Assembly: GCA_016193365.1 (NCBI GenBank)
Contig: JACPSI010000073.1
Span: 1 to 64,000 of the forward strand
Direction of reading: 5' to 3'
Length of the DNA: 64,000 nt
Source of the DNA: Ignavibacteriales bacterium
Lineage (GTDB): Bacteria; Bacteroidota; Ignavibacteria; UBA10030
The notes under the pieces are model-generated. The model was not told where the DNA came from and searched no databases. It was given only the letters and a program-made list of their open reading frames with translations. Shown piece after piece: positions 52,541 through 60,557 of this stretch (its first letter is position 1; each line of letters begins with the position of its first letter). A program made the translations under genes and the position numbers.

Positions 52541-53626
52541 ATGCAAATCGGTATTGTCGGATTACCCTTCTCGGGAAAATCAACGCTCTTCCAAACTATC
52601 ACCAGGATGCATCTCGATGCACACGCTCTCTCCAGGGCTGAGGCGCATCATGCGATCGTGAAAGTGCCTGATGCGAGACTGGATAAACTCTCAGAGCTCT
52701 TTTCCCCCAAAAGCACCGTTTATGCTACGATTGAATTTGTCGATGTCGTCGGACTGAAAAAGGGAGAAACCGGCTCGACACAGTTCACCACGAACTTCTT
52801 TTCCAACGTTAAAACCAATGACGCGCTGGTGCAAGTGGTCCGCTTGTTTTCCAACGACGCCGTGCCGCATCCCGACGGCTCCATAGACGCTGTCCGTGAC
52901 ATCAGGGCTTTTGAAACCGAGTTCATTCTTGCCGACCTGGCGATCACCGAAACGCGTGTGGACAGGGTCAAAAAGCAGCTTCAGAAGACTCAGGATGACC
53001 ATCTGAAGAAAGAATTGCCCGTTCTTGAAAAATGCAAACACACGCTGGAATCAGAAAAACCTTTGAGGGAGGCAGACTTTACAAAAGAAGAACTTCAGCT
53101 CCTGAAAACCTACCAGCTCCTCTCGGTCAAACCGATGCTTCTTGCTTTGAACTTCGACGAATCACAGCGCACGACTGCAGGGGAAATTTCCAACAAGATT
53201 GCTGCATCATCTGGCGGCCGAAACACCAAGGTGATGTCATTCTTCGGAAAGATCGAAATGGAGTTATCAGAGCTCTCCGACAGCGAAGCGACGGAGTTTA
53301 TGCAAGAATACGGCATCAAGGAGTCGGCGTTGCGTGCACTTATTCGGGAATCGTATTCGCTCCTCGGCCTTCAATCGTTTTTTACCGTCGGTGAAGACGA
53401 ATGCAGGGCGTGGACGATGAAGAAGGGGATGACAGCGCAGGAAGCCGCCGGAGTCATTCACTCGGATTTTTACGCAAAGTTCATCCGCTCCGAAGTTGTG
53501 CACTATGACGACTTTGTCAGGCATGGAGGATCTTTCGCCAAAGCAAAAGAAGCCGGGCTCTGGCGCCTCGAAGGAAAAGAATACGTCGTCAAAGATGGCG
53601 ACATCATGTCCATACGTCACAGCTGA
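52541..53626 (+). CDS. ychF: YchF-like P-loop ATPase/GTPase (DUF933 type)
   Basis: From ATG 52541 the protein is 361 residues, as expected for YchF/Ola1. An upstream in-frame start at 52508 adds 11 unlike residues. The P-loop reads GLPFSGKST where YchF normally has GLPNVGKST; the essential GKST is intact. IEFVDVVGLKKG gives the switch II region and EFMQEYGIKESAL leads into the C-terminal DUF933/TGS part (FTVGEDECRAWTMKKGMTAQEAAGVIHSDF, split here by its usual Gly). The divergent P-loop suggests a paralogue or a lineage-specific form. It is followed by a terminator. Confidence 0.85.
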   Translation: MQIGIVGLPFSGKSTLFQTITRMHLDAHALSRAEAHHAIVKVPDARLDKLSELFSPKSTVYATIEFVDVVGLKKGETGSTQFTTNFFSNVKTNDALVQVVRLFSNDAVPHPDGSIDAVRDIRAFETEFILADLAITETRVDRVKKQLQKTQDDHLKKELPVLEKCKHTLESEKPLREADFTKEELQLLKTYQLLSVKPMLLALNFDESQRTTAGEISNKIAASSGGRNTKVMSFFGKIEMELSELSDSEATEFMQEYGIKESALRALIRESYSLLGLQSFFTVGEDECRAWTMKKGMTAQEAAGVIHSDFYAKFIRSEVVHYDDFVRHGGSFAKAKEAGLWRLEGKEYVVKDGDIMSIRHS

Positions 53627-53670
53627 CGCCTTTTTTTTGTTTCTCTCATCATTGTTTCGTATCTTCATTT

Positions 53671-53693
53671 CCCCTCTGTGAGGGGATTTTTTT
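53671..53693 (+). terminator. Intrinsic terminator after the YchF-like gene
   Basis: CCCCTC (53671-53676) pairs with GAGGGG (53680-53685) around TGT, followed by A and seven T. The GTG at 53678 that would lengthen the next gene lies in this hairpin, which argues for ATG 53708 there. Confidence 0.88.
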
Positions 53694-53707
53694 CGCCCGG
53701 AAATCCC

Positions 53708-54682
53708 ATGCGCGCTATCATCCCCGTTGCAGGCGTTGGCAGCAGGCTGCGTCCGCACACATATACCGTCCCAAAAGTGCTTTTGAACGTCGGTGGTAAA
53801 CCGATTATCGGGCACATTCTCGATAAAGTCATCGAAAACGGCTTTACGGAGGCGACGATTATTGTCGGGTATCTCGGGGAAATGATCAAGGATTACGTCC
53901 TCGGGAATTACAAGATCAAAGTCGACTTTGTCGAACAGGAAGAGCGCCTCGGATTGGGCCATGCGATCTATCTTTCGCGCCACACTTTTTCACGAACACC
54001 AATTCTGATTATCCTCGGAGATACGATTTTCGACGTGGATTTGAAGGCTATGATCGCTCTCGACTCATCGGTGCTTGGTGTGAAACAGGTGGATGACCCG
54101 AGGAGGTTCGGCGTGGCAGAAACGACGAACGGTTATATTTCACGTGTTGTCGAAAAACCTGAAAACCCGACGAGCAATCTTGCCATCATAGGCTTGTATT
54201 ATATCAAACAGCCGGACCTCCTTGTGCAAAGTCTGCGCGAAATCATCAAGAGCAACATTCGGACACGGGGCGAGTTCCAGCTGACGGATGCTCTTCAAAT
54301 GATGATTGAGCGAGGAGAGAAGTTCAAGACCTTTGACATTCAAGGATGGTACGACTGTGGAAAGCCGGAAACGCTCCTTTCTACAAACAGACATTTGCTT
54401 GACAGCAATCCGCTCATGCCAACGTCGAATGATGTTTTGGTAAAACCCCCCGTGTTTGTTTCACCGGAGGCAGTCGTCAAGAATTCGGTCATCGGACCGT
54501 ACACAACGATTGCGGCAGGAGCTCACGTCGAGAATTCCGTTATTCGCAACTCGATCGTCAGCGAGGGTGCAAAAGTAGCCGATGCACTGCTCGAAGACTC
54601 CATTGTCGGGAGCAATGCCACCGTGCGAGGCAGTTACAAGCGCATCAACATCGGAGATTCGTCTGAACTAGAGTTTTATTGA
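53708..54682 (+). CDS. Sugar-phosphate nucleotidyltransferase with left-handed beta-helix C-terminus
   Basis: A 324-residue protein that activates a sugar-1-phosphate with a nucleoside triphosphate. The N-terminal catalytic domain has [20 protein letters not shown] with the signature Gly-rich loop and Lys, [11 protein letters not shown] with the metal-binding Asp, and the product site VVEKPENP. The C-terminal part (about 250-315) has hexapeptide-repeat character ([31 protein letters not shown]). It resembles glucose-1-phosphate thymidylyl- or GlmU-type enzymes; the sugar is not certain. Its stop lies 18 bases before metK. Confidence 0.88.
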   Translation: MRAIIPVAGVGSRLRPHTYTVPKVLLNVGGKPIIGHILDKVIENGFTEATIIVGYLGEMIKDYVLGNYKIKVDFVEQEERLGLGHAIYLSRHTFSRTPILIILGDTIFDVDLKAMIALDSSVLGVKQVDDPRRFGVAETTNGYISRVVEKPENPTSNLAIIGLYYIKQPDLLVQSLREIIKSNIRTRGEFQLTDALQMMIERGEKFKTFDIQGWYDCGKPETLLSTNRHLLDSNPLMPTSNDVLVKPPVFVSPEAVVKNSVIGPYTTIAAGAHVENSVIRNSIVSEGAKVADALLEDSIVGSNATVRGSYKRINIGDSSELEFY

Positions 54683-54699
54683 TTCATGAAGGAGAACAC

Positions 54700-55842
54700 A
54701 TGAAACACCTCTTTACATCAGAGTCAGTTTCGGAAGGCCACCCGGACAAGGTGTGCGACCAAATTTCGGACGCGATTCTTGATGCGATTTTAGCCCAGGA
54801 TAAAAAAGCACGCGTGGCGTGCGAAAGTTTTGTCACCACCGGCCTCGCTCTCGTCGGCGGAGAAATTACGACCGACGCCTACATCGAAGTGCAGGATGTG
54901 GTCCGACAGGTTATTCGCGATATCGGCTACACGAAGGCCGGCTCGGGATTTGACTCGGAGTCGTGCTCGATCCTTTCAGCGATCCATTCACAATCCCCCG
55001 ACATTGCGCGCGGAGTCGACACGGGAGGAGCCGGCGACCAGGGGATGATGTTCGGTTACGCCTGCACGGAAACTCCGGAATACATGCCGATGCCGATCAT
55101 GTATGCTCACAAACTCGTGCATCGTCTCGCCGACATTCGCAAGAGCCAGAATGGACGAATGTCGTACATCCGGCCAGACGCGAAATCTCAGGTGACCATC
55201 GAATATGAGGGAAAAAAACCTCTTCGAGTGCACACGGTGGTTGTTTCCACACAGCACGACCCTACTGTCTCTCAAAAACAAATAAAAGAAGACGTCGTTG
55301 AACACGTCGTCAAACACGTTATTCCCACGGAAATGCTCGATGCGAAAACGAGATATTTCGTGAATCCCACGGGCAGGTTTGAAATCGGCGGGCCACACGG
55401 CGACAGCGGTCTCACCGGGCGAAAAATCATTGTCGATACGTATGGTGGACGCGCTCCACACGGCGGCGGCGCATTCTCCGGTAAAGATCCCACTAAAGTT
55501 GATCGCAGCGCGGCGTACGCGGCACGGCATCTCGCAAAAAACATCGTCGCGGCCGGATTGGCATCAGAGTGCCAAATCCAGGTTTCCTATGCAATTGGCG
55601 TAGCTGAGCCGATTTCGATCATGGTGCAAACATTTGGAACTGGTACGATCCCCGACCACAAGATAGCAGATATGATCATGGAGAAAGTCGATATGACCCC
55701 GCGCGGTATCATCAAGCGACTCGATCTGCGCCGGCCGATTTATCGCAAAACAGCTGCTTATGGACACTTTGGAAGAAACGAGAAGGAGTTCACGTGGGAA
55801 AAGCTTGACCTTGTGAAGACATTCCAGAAGGCGGCGAGATAA
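54700..55842 (+). CDS. metK: S-adenosylmethionine synthetase
   Basis: Makes SAM from methionine and ATP. From ATG 54700 (AAGGAG five bases upstream) it has 380 residues. The family motifs are [51 protein letters not shown] and [16 protein letters not shown] with the conserved Lys and Asp. There is no room for a SAM riboswitch between it and the upstream gene. AhcY, which recycles the product of SAM-dependent methylation, follows after the four-helix-bundle insertion. Confidence 0.97.
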   Translation: MKHLFTSESVSEGHPDKVCDQISDAILDAILAQDKKARVACESFVTTGLALVGGEITTDAYIEVQDVVRQVIRDIGYTKAGSGFDSESCSILSAIHSQSPDIARGVDTGGAGDQGMMFGYACTETPEYMPMPIMYAHKLVHRLADIRKSQNGRMSYIRPDAKSQVTIEYEGKKPLRVHTVVVSTQHDPTVSQKQIKEDVVEHVVKHVIPTEMLDAKTRYFVNPTGRFEIGGPHGDSGLTGRKIIVDTYGGRAPHGGGAFSGKDPTKVDRSAAYAARHLAKNIVAAGLASECQIQVSYAIGVAEPISIMVQTFGTGTIPDHKIADMIMEKVDMTPRGIIKRLDLRRPIYRKTAAYGHFGRNEKEFTWEKLDLVKTFQKAAR

Positions 55843-55855
55843 ATGCTGAATGGAA

Positions 55856-55880
55856 ATTGGTGAGTGGTTAATTGGTGAGT
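55856..55880. repeat. Left flanking repeat: two ATTGGTGAGT units
   Basis: ATTGGTGAGT occurs at 55856-55865 and again at 55871-55880. The inner 14 bases (55867-55880, GTTAATTGGTGAGT) recur exactly as an inverted copy at 56382-56395 on the other side of the four-helix-bundle gene. It begins 13 bases after the metK stop. Confidence 0.85.
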
Positions 55881-55916
55881 CGTTAGTAGACGAAACAAAA
55901 TTGACACTTTGAAAAG

Positions 55917-56360
55917 ATGAATCAGGAAACTGAATACCACTCGTTAGATTTTGACGGTGCGAAGGTACATGAAGCAGGTGAATCCACCTATAGTTTCGAA
56001 GCTCTTGAAGTCTATCAGAAAGCCAGAAAATTCAGGAAGTCGATTTATTCATTGGCAAAAAAACTGCCCCCGGAGGAAAAGCACAACTTGGTTCCCCAAA
56101 TGTTGGATTGTGCAAGGTCGATGACAAATAACATTGCAGAGGGCCACGGTCGCTTTCATTTTCAGGAAACAATGCAGTTCTTTCGAGTGGCGAGAGGCTC
56201 CGCGCAAGAATTGCTGGATGACCTCAATATATGCCTTGATGAGGGCTATTTTGATGCAGATTTCCTAAACCAATTGAAAAAAGACGGATTCCAAGTTGTC
56301 CGCAGCATTAACGGTTACATTGCATATCTCCGCAAAAGAAAGCAAGAGGCGTCTTCGTAA
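55917..56360 (+). CDS. Four-helix-bundle protein (23S rRNA IVS / bAvd-like family)
   Basis: A 147-residue protein of the family first seen in intervening sequences of 23S rRNA (often mis-named S23) and homologous to the Avd accessory protein of diversity-generating retroelements. After a 25-residue variable lead come the typical segments FEALEVYQKARKFRKSIY, CARSMTNNIAEGHGRF, FFRVARGSAQELLDDL and a last helix. The C-terminus is basic (YLRKRKQEASS), suiting RNA binding. It is inserted between metK and ahcY and lies inside a pair of matching inverted repeats. No reverse transcriptase or template repeat is nearby, so it is not part of a complete retroelement here. Confidence 0.9.
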   Translation: MNQETEYHSLDFDGAKVHEAGESTYSFEALEVYQKARKFRKSIYSLAKKLPPEEKHNLVPQMLDCARSMTNNIAEGHGRFHFQETMQFFRVARGSAQELLDDLNICLDEGYFDADFLNQLKKDGFQVVRSINGYIAYLRKRKQEASS

Positions 56361-56381
56361 TCGATTCACCAAGTTTTTTTC

Positions 56382-56413
56382 ACTCACCAATTAACAATTC
56401 ACTACTTACCAAT
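56382..56413. repeat. Right flanking repeat, inverted copy of the left
   Basis: ACTCACCAATTAAC (56382-56395) is the exact reverse complement of 55867-55880. A second, imperfect unit ACTTACCAAT follows at 56404-56413, so each flank holds two units in opposite orientation. It ends four bases before the ahcY ATG, leaving ahcY without a visible Shine-Dalgarno. Confidence 0.85.
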
Positions 56414-56417
56414 CTTT

Positions 56418-57695
56418 ATGAATGAGCAACCTGGAAAATACAAAGTCAAAGACCTTTCACTCGCCAAAGCAGGAAAGATGCGTATTGAGTGGGCAGAATC
56501 ACGCATGCCGGTGCTGATGGCGCTTAAAGAAAAGTACCGAAAATCAAAACCTCTCAAAGGGTTCAAGATTGCCGGATGTTTGCATGTCACGAAGGAAACT
56601 GCTGTCCTCGTGAACACCTTTGTCGAAGCTGGTGCCGACGTGAGCTGGAGCGGTTGTAATCCATTGTCCACGCAGGATGACGTTGCCGCCGCGCTCGCCG
56701 CAGACGGAGTTTCTATCTTCGCATGGCATGGAATGAACGTCCAGGAATTCTATTGGTGCATCGAAGAGACTCTGAAGTTCAAACCCAACCTCACCCTCGA
56801 CGACGGCGCGGATCTGATTTTCACTGTGCATAACAAGCACAAAGAGCTGATTCCGACTGTCATCGGAGGAACAGAAGAAACAACCACCGGAGTCCACCGC
56901 CTGCGTGCGATGGCAAAAGGCGGAGCTCTTCAGTATCCCGTCATCGCCGTCAACGACGCCGAAACAAAGTGGGACTTCGATAACGTTTACGGAACGGGCC
57001 AATCAACTCTTGACGGTATTCTTCGCTCAACCAGTGTACTAATGGCTGGAAAGAACGTCGTCGTTGCCGGTTTTGGCCATTGCGGACGTGGCGTCGCTCT
57101 ACGCGCAAAGGGGCTCGGGGCGAACGTCATTGTCACAGAAGTGAAGCCGACGGCTGCTCTCAAGGCAACGCTCGAGGGTTTCCGCGTTATGACAATGGAG
57201 GAAGCGGCAAAGATTGGCGACATCTTTATAACAGCAACGGGCGTGAAAGACGTCATTATCGAGAGACATTTTAAGATGATGAAAGACGGCGCCATCGTTT
57301 GCAACACGGGACATTATGATTGTGAAATCAATATCGGCGATTTGGCGAAGCTCAAGAAAAATGTCCGCGAAGTACGCGCTGATAACGAGGAATACACACT
57401 GAAAGACGGACGCCGTATTTACTTGCTTGCCAAAGGACGCCTTGTGAACCTTGCCGCAGCCGAGGGCCATCCATCTGAAGTGATGGACATGTCGTTCGCG
57501 AACCAATTCATGTCCCAGCTTCGTCTTGCCGAGTTGCATAAGAAGGGACAGCGACTGGACAACAAGGTGTACGATATTCCCGTGGAACAAGACCAGGAAA
57601 TCGCGACCGTGAAGCTCCGAACGATGGGATATTCCATTGATAGGCTGACAAAAGAACAGCTTAAATATATGGACGACTACTCAGCAGGCACCTAA
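56418..57695 (+). CDS. ahcY: Adenosylhomocysteinase
   Basis: Splits S-adenosylhomocysteine to homocysteine and adenosine with bound NAD. The 425-residue protein shows MPVLMALKEKY, GCLHVTKETAVL, the NAD loop VVAGFGHCGRGVALRAKG, NTGHYDCEIN and the C-terminal MDMSFANQFMSQLRL. The C-terminus ends in the usual basic/aromatic tail with LKYMDDYSAGT. It forms the SAM cycle with metK. The adjacent insertion has removed or replaced its ribosome site. A terminator follows about 110 bases downstream. Confidence 0.97.
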   Translation: MNEQPGKYKVKDLSLAKAGKMRIEWAESRMPVLMALKEKYRKSKPLKGFKIAGCLHVTKETAVLVNTFVEAGADVSWSGCNPLSTQDDVAAALAADGVSIFAWHGMNVQEFYWCIEETLKFKPNLTLDDGADLIFTVHNKHKELIPTVIGGTEETTTGVHRLRAMAKGGALQYPVIAVNDAETKWDFDNVYGTGQSTLDGILRSTSVLMAGKNVVVAGFGHCGRGVALRAKGLGANVIVTEVKPTAALKATLEGFRVMTMEEAAKIGDIFITATGVKDVIIERHFKMMKDGAIVCNTGHYDCEINIGDLAKLKKNVREVRADNEEYTLKDGRRIYLLAKGRLVNLAAAEGHPSEVMDMSFANQFMSQLRLAELHKKGQRLDNKVYDIPVEQDQEIATVKLRTMGYSIDRLTKEQLKYMDDYSAGT

Positions 57696-57720
57696 TAGAC
57701 CTGCCGAAAGTTTTCCCGAA

Positions 57721-57767
57721 AGACTTCCGAAGTCTCTCCCCGCTTTCTTCAAAGACTTCGGAAGTCT
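57721..57767. repeat. Paired palindrome: AGACTTCCGAAGTCT and its reverse complement
   Basis: The 15-mer at 57721-57735 is an almost perfect palindrome. The 15-mer at 57753-57767 is its exact reverse complement, with a 17-base spacer. The flanks contain related pieces (CCGAAAG upstream twice, CTCGGAAGG downstream). The same architecture with a different sequence occurs at 61299-61346. REP/BIME-like. Confidence 0.85.
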
Positions 57768-57803
57768 GATACTGACCCTCGGAAGGTTTCCTTGATAGCA
57801 CGA

Positions 57804-57830
57804 CCCTCTGCTCTGCAGGGGGTTTTGTTT
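57804..57830 (+). terminator. Intrinsic terminator downstream of ahcY
   Basis: CCCTCTGC (57804-57811) pairs with GCAGGGGG (57815-57822), one T-G wobble, loop TCT, followed by TTTTGTTT. It separates ahcY from the proline dehydrogenase promoter. Confidence 0.82.
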
Positions 57831-57838
57831 TCCGCTGT

Positions 57839-57867
57839 TTGACATCCATCAAAAAATTGAATAAGAT
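57839..57867 (+). promoter_or_regulatory. Predicted sigma-70 promoter of proline dehydrogenase
   Basis: A perfect TTGACA (57839-57844), 17 bases, then TAAGAT (57862-57867). The start site would be near 57874, about 30 bases before the start codon. Confidence 0.65.
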
Positions 57868-57903
57868 TGCGCTGTTCCTTCCTCGCCACCAGCTGGAGCC
57901 ATC

Positions 57904-58818
57904 ATGGGAATCACTCGCAACGTTCTTCTGTGGGGGTCGCAGAGCAAACAGCTTCAAAACACGCTTACAAAATATAGCTTCTTTCAGGGAGCCGTTAAAC
58001 GTTTCATGCCGGGGGAGGATCTCGGTTCAGCCCTTGCTGCCTCAGAAGCTTTGAAAGCGGAGGGTGTTTCCACGATATTCACTCACCTCGGCGAGAACAT
58101 TTCATACGAACCCGAGGCCGACCTTGTTACACGCCATTACCTGGAAGTCCTCGACCACATCAAAAAACGAAAAATCGACGCAAACATTTCGATTAAGCTC
58201 ACACAACTGGGTCTCGACATCAGCACCGAGTTGGCCTACAAAAAGCTGGAGACCTTGACAAAAAGAGCTGGCAAGCACAAGAACTTCGTCTGGATTGATA
58301 TGGAAGGCTCACCGTACGTCGACCGGACACTGGAGATTTATCGAAAAGCGAAGAAAACGCACAAGAATGTCGGGGTTTGCCTCCAGGCTTACCTACACCG
58401 GACAGCGAAAGACCTCGATTCGCTCCTTCCGCTTTCCCCTGCGATCCGGCTCGTAAAGGGAGCTTATAAAGAGGATCCGTCGATTGCGTTCCAGAGTAAA
58501 GCGGAAGTTGACATGAATTATCTCGCCCTCGTTCGTCACATGCTTCAGAAATGGGGAAAGAACAAAAACATCATCGGCATCGGCACACACGATGAGCAGA
58601 TCATTCGGGCCGTTCAGGCAGCCGACGGTTCGCGCGAGCGGTGCGAGTTCGAAATGCTTTATGGGATCAAACGCGACCTTCAGCTCAGAATAGCACGGGA
58701 CGGCTACAAAATGCGGGTCCTTATCAGTTATGGCGCGTATTGGTTCCCGTGGTACATGCGACGGTTGGCCGAACGTCCCGCAAATGTGTGGTTCGTCATG
58801 AAAAACCTTTTCTCTTAA
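57904..58818 (+). CDS. putA: Proline dehydrogenase (monofunctional)
   Basis: Oxidises proline to pyrroline-5-carboxylate with FAD. The 304-residue TIM-barrel protein shows ANISIKLTQLGLD, FVWIDMEGSPYVDRTLEIYR, VGVCLQAYLHRTAKDL, RLVKGAYKE with the substrate Lys/Arg pattern, GTHDEQI and the late FEMLYGIKRDLQ. It has no P5C-dehydrogenase half, like the short form in many bacteria. It has its own promoter behind a terminator. With the hut genes it indicates use of amino acids as carbon and nitrogen sources. Confidence 0.94.
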   Translation: MGITRNVLLWGSQSKQLQNTLTKYSFFQGAVKRFMPGEDLGSALAASEALKAEGVSTIFTHLGENISYEPEADLVTRHYLEVLDHIKKRKIDANISIKLTQLGLDISTELAYKKLETLTKRAGKHKNFVWIDMEGSPYVDRTLEIYRKAKKTHKNVGVCLQAYLHRTAKDLDSLLPLSPAIRLVKGAYKEDPSIAFQSKAEVDMNYLALVRHMLQKWGKNKNIIGIGTHDEQIIRAVQAADGSRERCEFEMLYGIKRDLQLRIARDGYKMRVLISYGAYWFPWYMRRLAERPANVWFVMKNLFS

Positions 58819-58840
58819 CCAAAGCACAGAGGAGGCTGAG

Positions 58841-59329
58841 ATGAAATATTTTCAAATGCTTATCATGGCGGCCCTTTTCGTATCGATTTTCGCTACTCTG
58901 TTCGGGCAGGAGTCCAAAAACTCTGCCTTCACGGTTCCAACGGTTATTACGAACCATTACGACAAAAGTCAGATCAAATCGCATGGAGTCGTTACTGTAT
59001 TCCCGGCGGAAGAAGTTGTTCGCATTGGTGTTCGTGACCTCGCTAAGAATACCGCATACGACGTTGTGCTTTTGGATGAGTCTTCCGGCGACCGATCCAA
59101 AATCGGGTCGTTCAAAACCGACGGAAAGGGCGGAGCCTCGGGCGATTACAGCGCCAAAGGAAAACTCAAATCGTTTAATGCGCTTCTTATCGTCGACGGC
59201 GAAGATGTAGTGCAATACGCTCAGTTGCAGGGATCACATCACGGATGCATTTGCAAACATAGCGGCGGAACAATCGTCACCCGCAAACTCGACCAGGAAT
59301 GCTTCGAGTGCCCCTGCGGAGTGAAATAG
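58841..59329 (+). CDS. Exported protein with C-terminal cysteine cluster (162 aa), unknown
   Basis: A signal peptide (about 1-22, ending LFGQ) is followed by a beta-rich middle region (VVRIGVRDLAKNTAYDVVLLD, GKLKSFNALLIVDGEDVVQY). A short tail follows with SHHGCICKH, then a spacer and CFECPCG. The CxC...CxxCxC plus two His could bind metal. I do not recognise the family. It lies 22 bases after the proline dehydrogenase gene and has a GAGG ribosome site, so it is probably cotranscribed. Confidence 0.65.
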   Translation: MKYFQMLIMAALFVSIFATLFGQESKNSAFTVPTVITNHYDKSQIKSHGVVTVFPAEEVVRIGVRDLAKNTAYDVVLLDESSGDRSKIGSFKTDGKGGASGDYSAKGKLKSFNALLIVDGEDVVQYAQLQGSHHGCICKHSGGTIVTRKLDQECFECPCGVK

Positions 59330-59379
59330 GAAATATGTTGCGGTGGCGTTAGGAAGTAACTTCGTAAAAGCGACCCTCT

Positions 59380-59868
59380 GTGAAAAAAATAGCACTCCTG
59401 TTTTGCGCCCTTCTAACTCCCAGTCTTACGATTCTTTCTCAAGCAGGAGAATTTGGCGTAAACGTTTATGGGCTGTCATATCATGTTAACAGGACAAGCT
59501 CGGACGGAAGGTCGTTCAATGAACTCAACCCGGGGATAGGCGTAAAGTACCTTTTTCTAAGAGTTGGACGAAGCTCTGTGTTCTGTGAGGCCGGAGTCTT
59601 CAGCGATTCTGAAAAAAACACGGCGAGATACGCCGCAGTGGGCTATGGTTTTGATCTCATGGACAGCCTCTTAAGCTTTGGCCTTTCCGTCGGGCCATAC
59701 AAAAGCGCGACCTTGAACAACAATGAAACTCTTCTCGCTGTCATCCCGATGGTTTCAACCCGCTTGAGCTGGATCAGTTTTCAATTGGTCTATCTCCCGG
59801 CCTACAAAGATGTAAATCGTGTCCATACGCTTGGGTTCTTTGCTACAGTTTATCCGTTGGAATTCTAA
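59380..59868 (+). CDS. Small exported beta-rich protein, probable outer-membrane barrel
   Basis: From a GTG start the 162-residue protein has a signal peptide (about 1-20) and then alternating hydrophobic strands (GEFGVNVYGLSYHVN, PGIGVKYLFLRVG, FGLSVGPYKSA, RLSWISFQLVYLP), ending in the aromatic-terminated VYPLEF. Size and pattern resemble eight-stranded barrels of the PagP-like type, and GVNVYGLSYH is reminiscent of that group, but catalytic identity is not secure. It stands between two other small envelope genes. Confidence 0.55.
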   Translation: MKKIALLFCALLTPSLTILSQAGEFGVNVYGLSYHVNRTSSDGRSFNELNPGIGVKYLFLRVGRSSVFCEAGVFSDSEKNTARYAAVGYGFDLMDSLLSFGLSVGPYKSATLNNNETLLAVIPMVSTRLSWISFQLVYLPAYKDVNRVHTLGFFATVYPLEF

Positions 59869-59956
59869 CCACACCTGGAGAAACAATAAAAGCAGATGAC
59901 CAACGTCTCCTTTGATAGGACGTCCATTTTACACTATCACACAAAGGAGTACTGAC

Positions 59957-60397
59957 ATGAAGAACACATTATTTGCCTCCATTCTGGGAATCATCCTCGT
60001 GGGAATTCTCTCCTTCACGGGTTGCAGGTCAAGGGAGAGTCACGAGAGTTATTCGGAACGCCGTGCGGGATGGGTCGTTGACAAAATCTCTGACGAGCTC
60101 GACCTGAACGAAACGCAAAAGCTCACCGTGAACCGCATTAAAGGCGAGGTCCTCGCAAAACGTGGCGAATTCAAGAGCCTCTATGCGGGTGTTGTCGACG
60201 AAGTCCTGCAACAGGTGAAGAGCGACAAAGTCGACCAGGAATCGATCAACAAGTCATTCCAGGCGCGAGAGGCAAAGCTCAAGGAATTGCGTTCGTTCGT
60301 GGTGGAAAAGTTTGCCGAATTCCACAGTGTTCTCACACCGGACCAAAGGAAGCAGCTCGCCGACAAGCTTGAGCATTATCGAAAGCGCGGGGGATAA
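59957..60397 (+). CDS. Spy/CpxP-like periplasmic lipoprotein
   Basis: From ATG 59957 (AAAGGAG well placed) the protein is 146 residues; an upstream in-frame ATG would mask the signal. A lipobox LSFTGC (Cys23) is followed by a long helical, charged domain with the paired LTxxQ-type motifs LNETQK and LTPDQRKQL. These mark Spy/CpxP chaperones and periplasmic metal/stress sensors. The helix is rich in Lys/Glu and ends KRGG. A terminator lies directly after it. Confidence 0.8.
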   Translation: MKNTLFASILGIILVGILSFTGCRSRESHESYSERRAGWVVDKISDELDLNETQKLTVNRIKGEVLAKRGEFKSLYAGVVDEVLQQVKSDKVDQESINKSFQAREAKLKELRSFVVEKFAEFHSVLTPDQRKQLADKLEHYRKRGG

Positions 60398-60401
60398 TTC
60401 A

Positions 60402-60433
60402 AAATAGCCAGACCCTTAAGGATCTGGCTATTT
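60402..60433 (+). terminator. Long-stem terminator after the Spy-like gene
   Basis: AAATAGCCAGA (60402-60412) pairs perfectly with TCTGGCTATTT (60423-60433). The 10-base loop itself contains CCTTAAGG. TTT and TTTT stretches follow, and AAAA precedes it, so it could also work on the minus strand. Confidence 0.8.
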
Positions 60434-60479
60434 GATTTTCTCTACCCTTGCATTAATTGTAGACTTTTCCAATCATGCT

Positions 60480-60529
60480 GGTAGGACGGCGTTTGGCGAA
60501 GCCATCCCTTCGGGAAACACCGTCCTACC
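60480..60529. repeat. REP-like cruciform, 15-base arms with two inner mini-hairpins
   Basis: The arm 60480-60494 (GGTAGGACGGCGTTT) pairs with 60515-60529, with one C-A mismatch that becomes a G-U pair in RNA from the minus strand. The interior holds GGCGAAGCC and CCCTTCGGG, each a small hairpin, so the whole can fold as a three-way junction. It ends 28 bases before the superoxide dismutase start. Confidence 0.75.
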
Positions 60530-60557
60530 GAGAACACATGTATCCATCGGAGGTTCC

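Noticed and set aside
54661-54700. SAM riboswitch before metK
   Set aside because: Only 17 bases separate metK from the upstream stop codon; there is no space for such a structure.
55901-55906. Perfect TTGACA before the four-helix-bundle gene as a promoter
   Set aside because: No -10-like sequence lies 16-18 bases downstream; that position is already coding.
55917-56360. A full diversity-generating retroelement
   Set aside because: The Avd-like protein is present but no reverse transcriptase, template/variable repeat pair or target gene is found in the window.
60432-60557. N-terminal extension of the superoxide dismutase
   Set aside because: It would translate a terminator tail and the REP-like cruciform; the GGAGG before ATG 60558 and the Tat leader support the shorter form.
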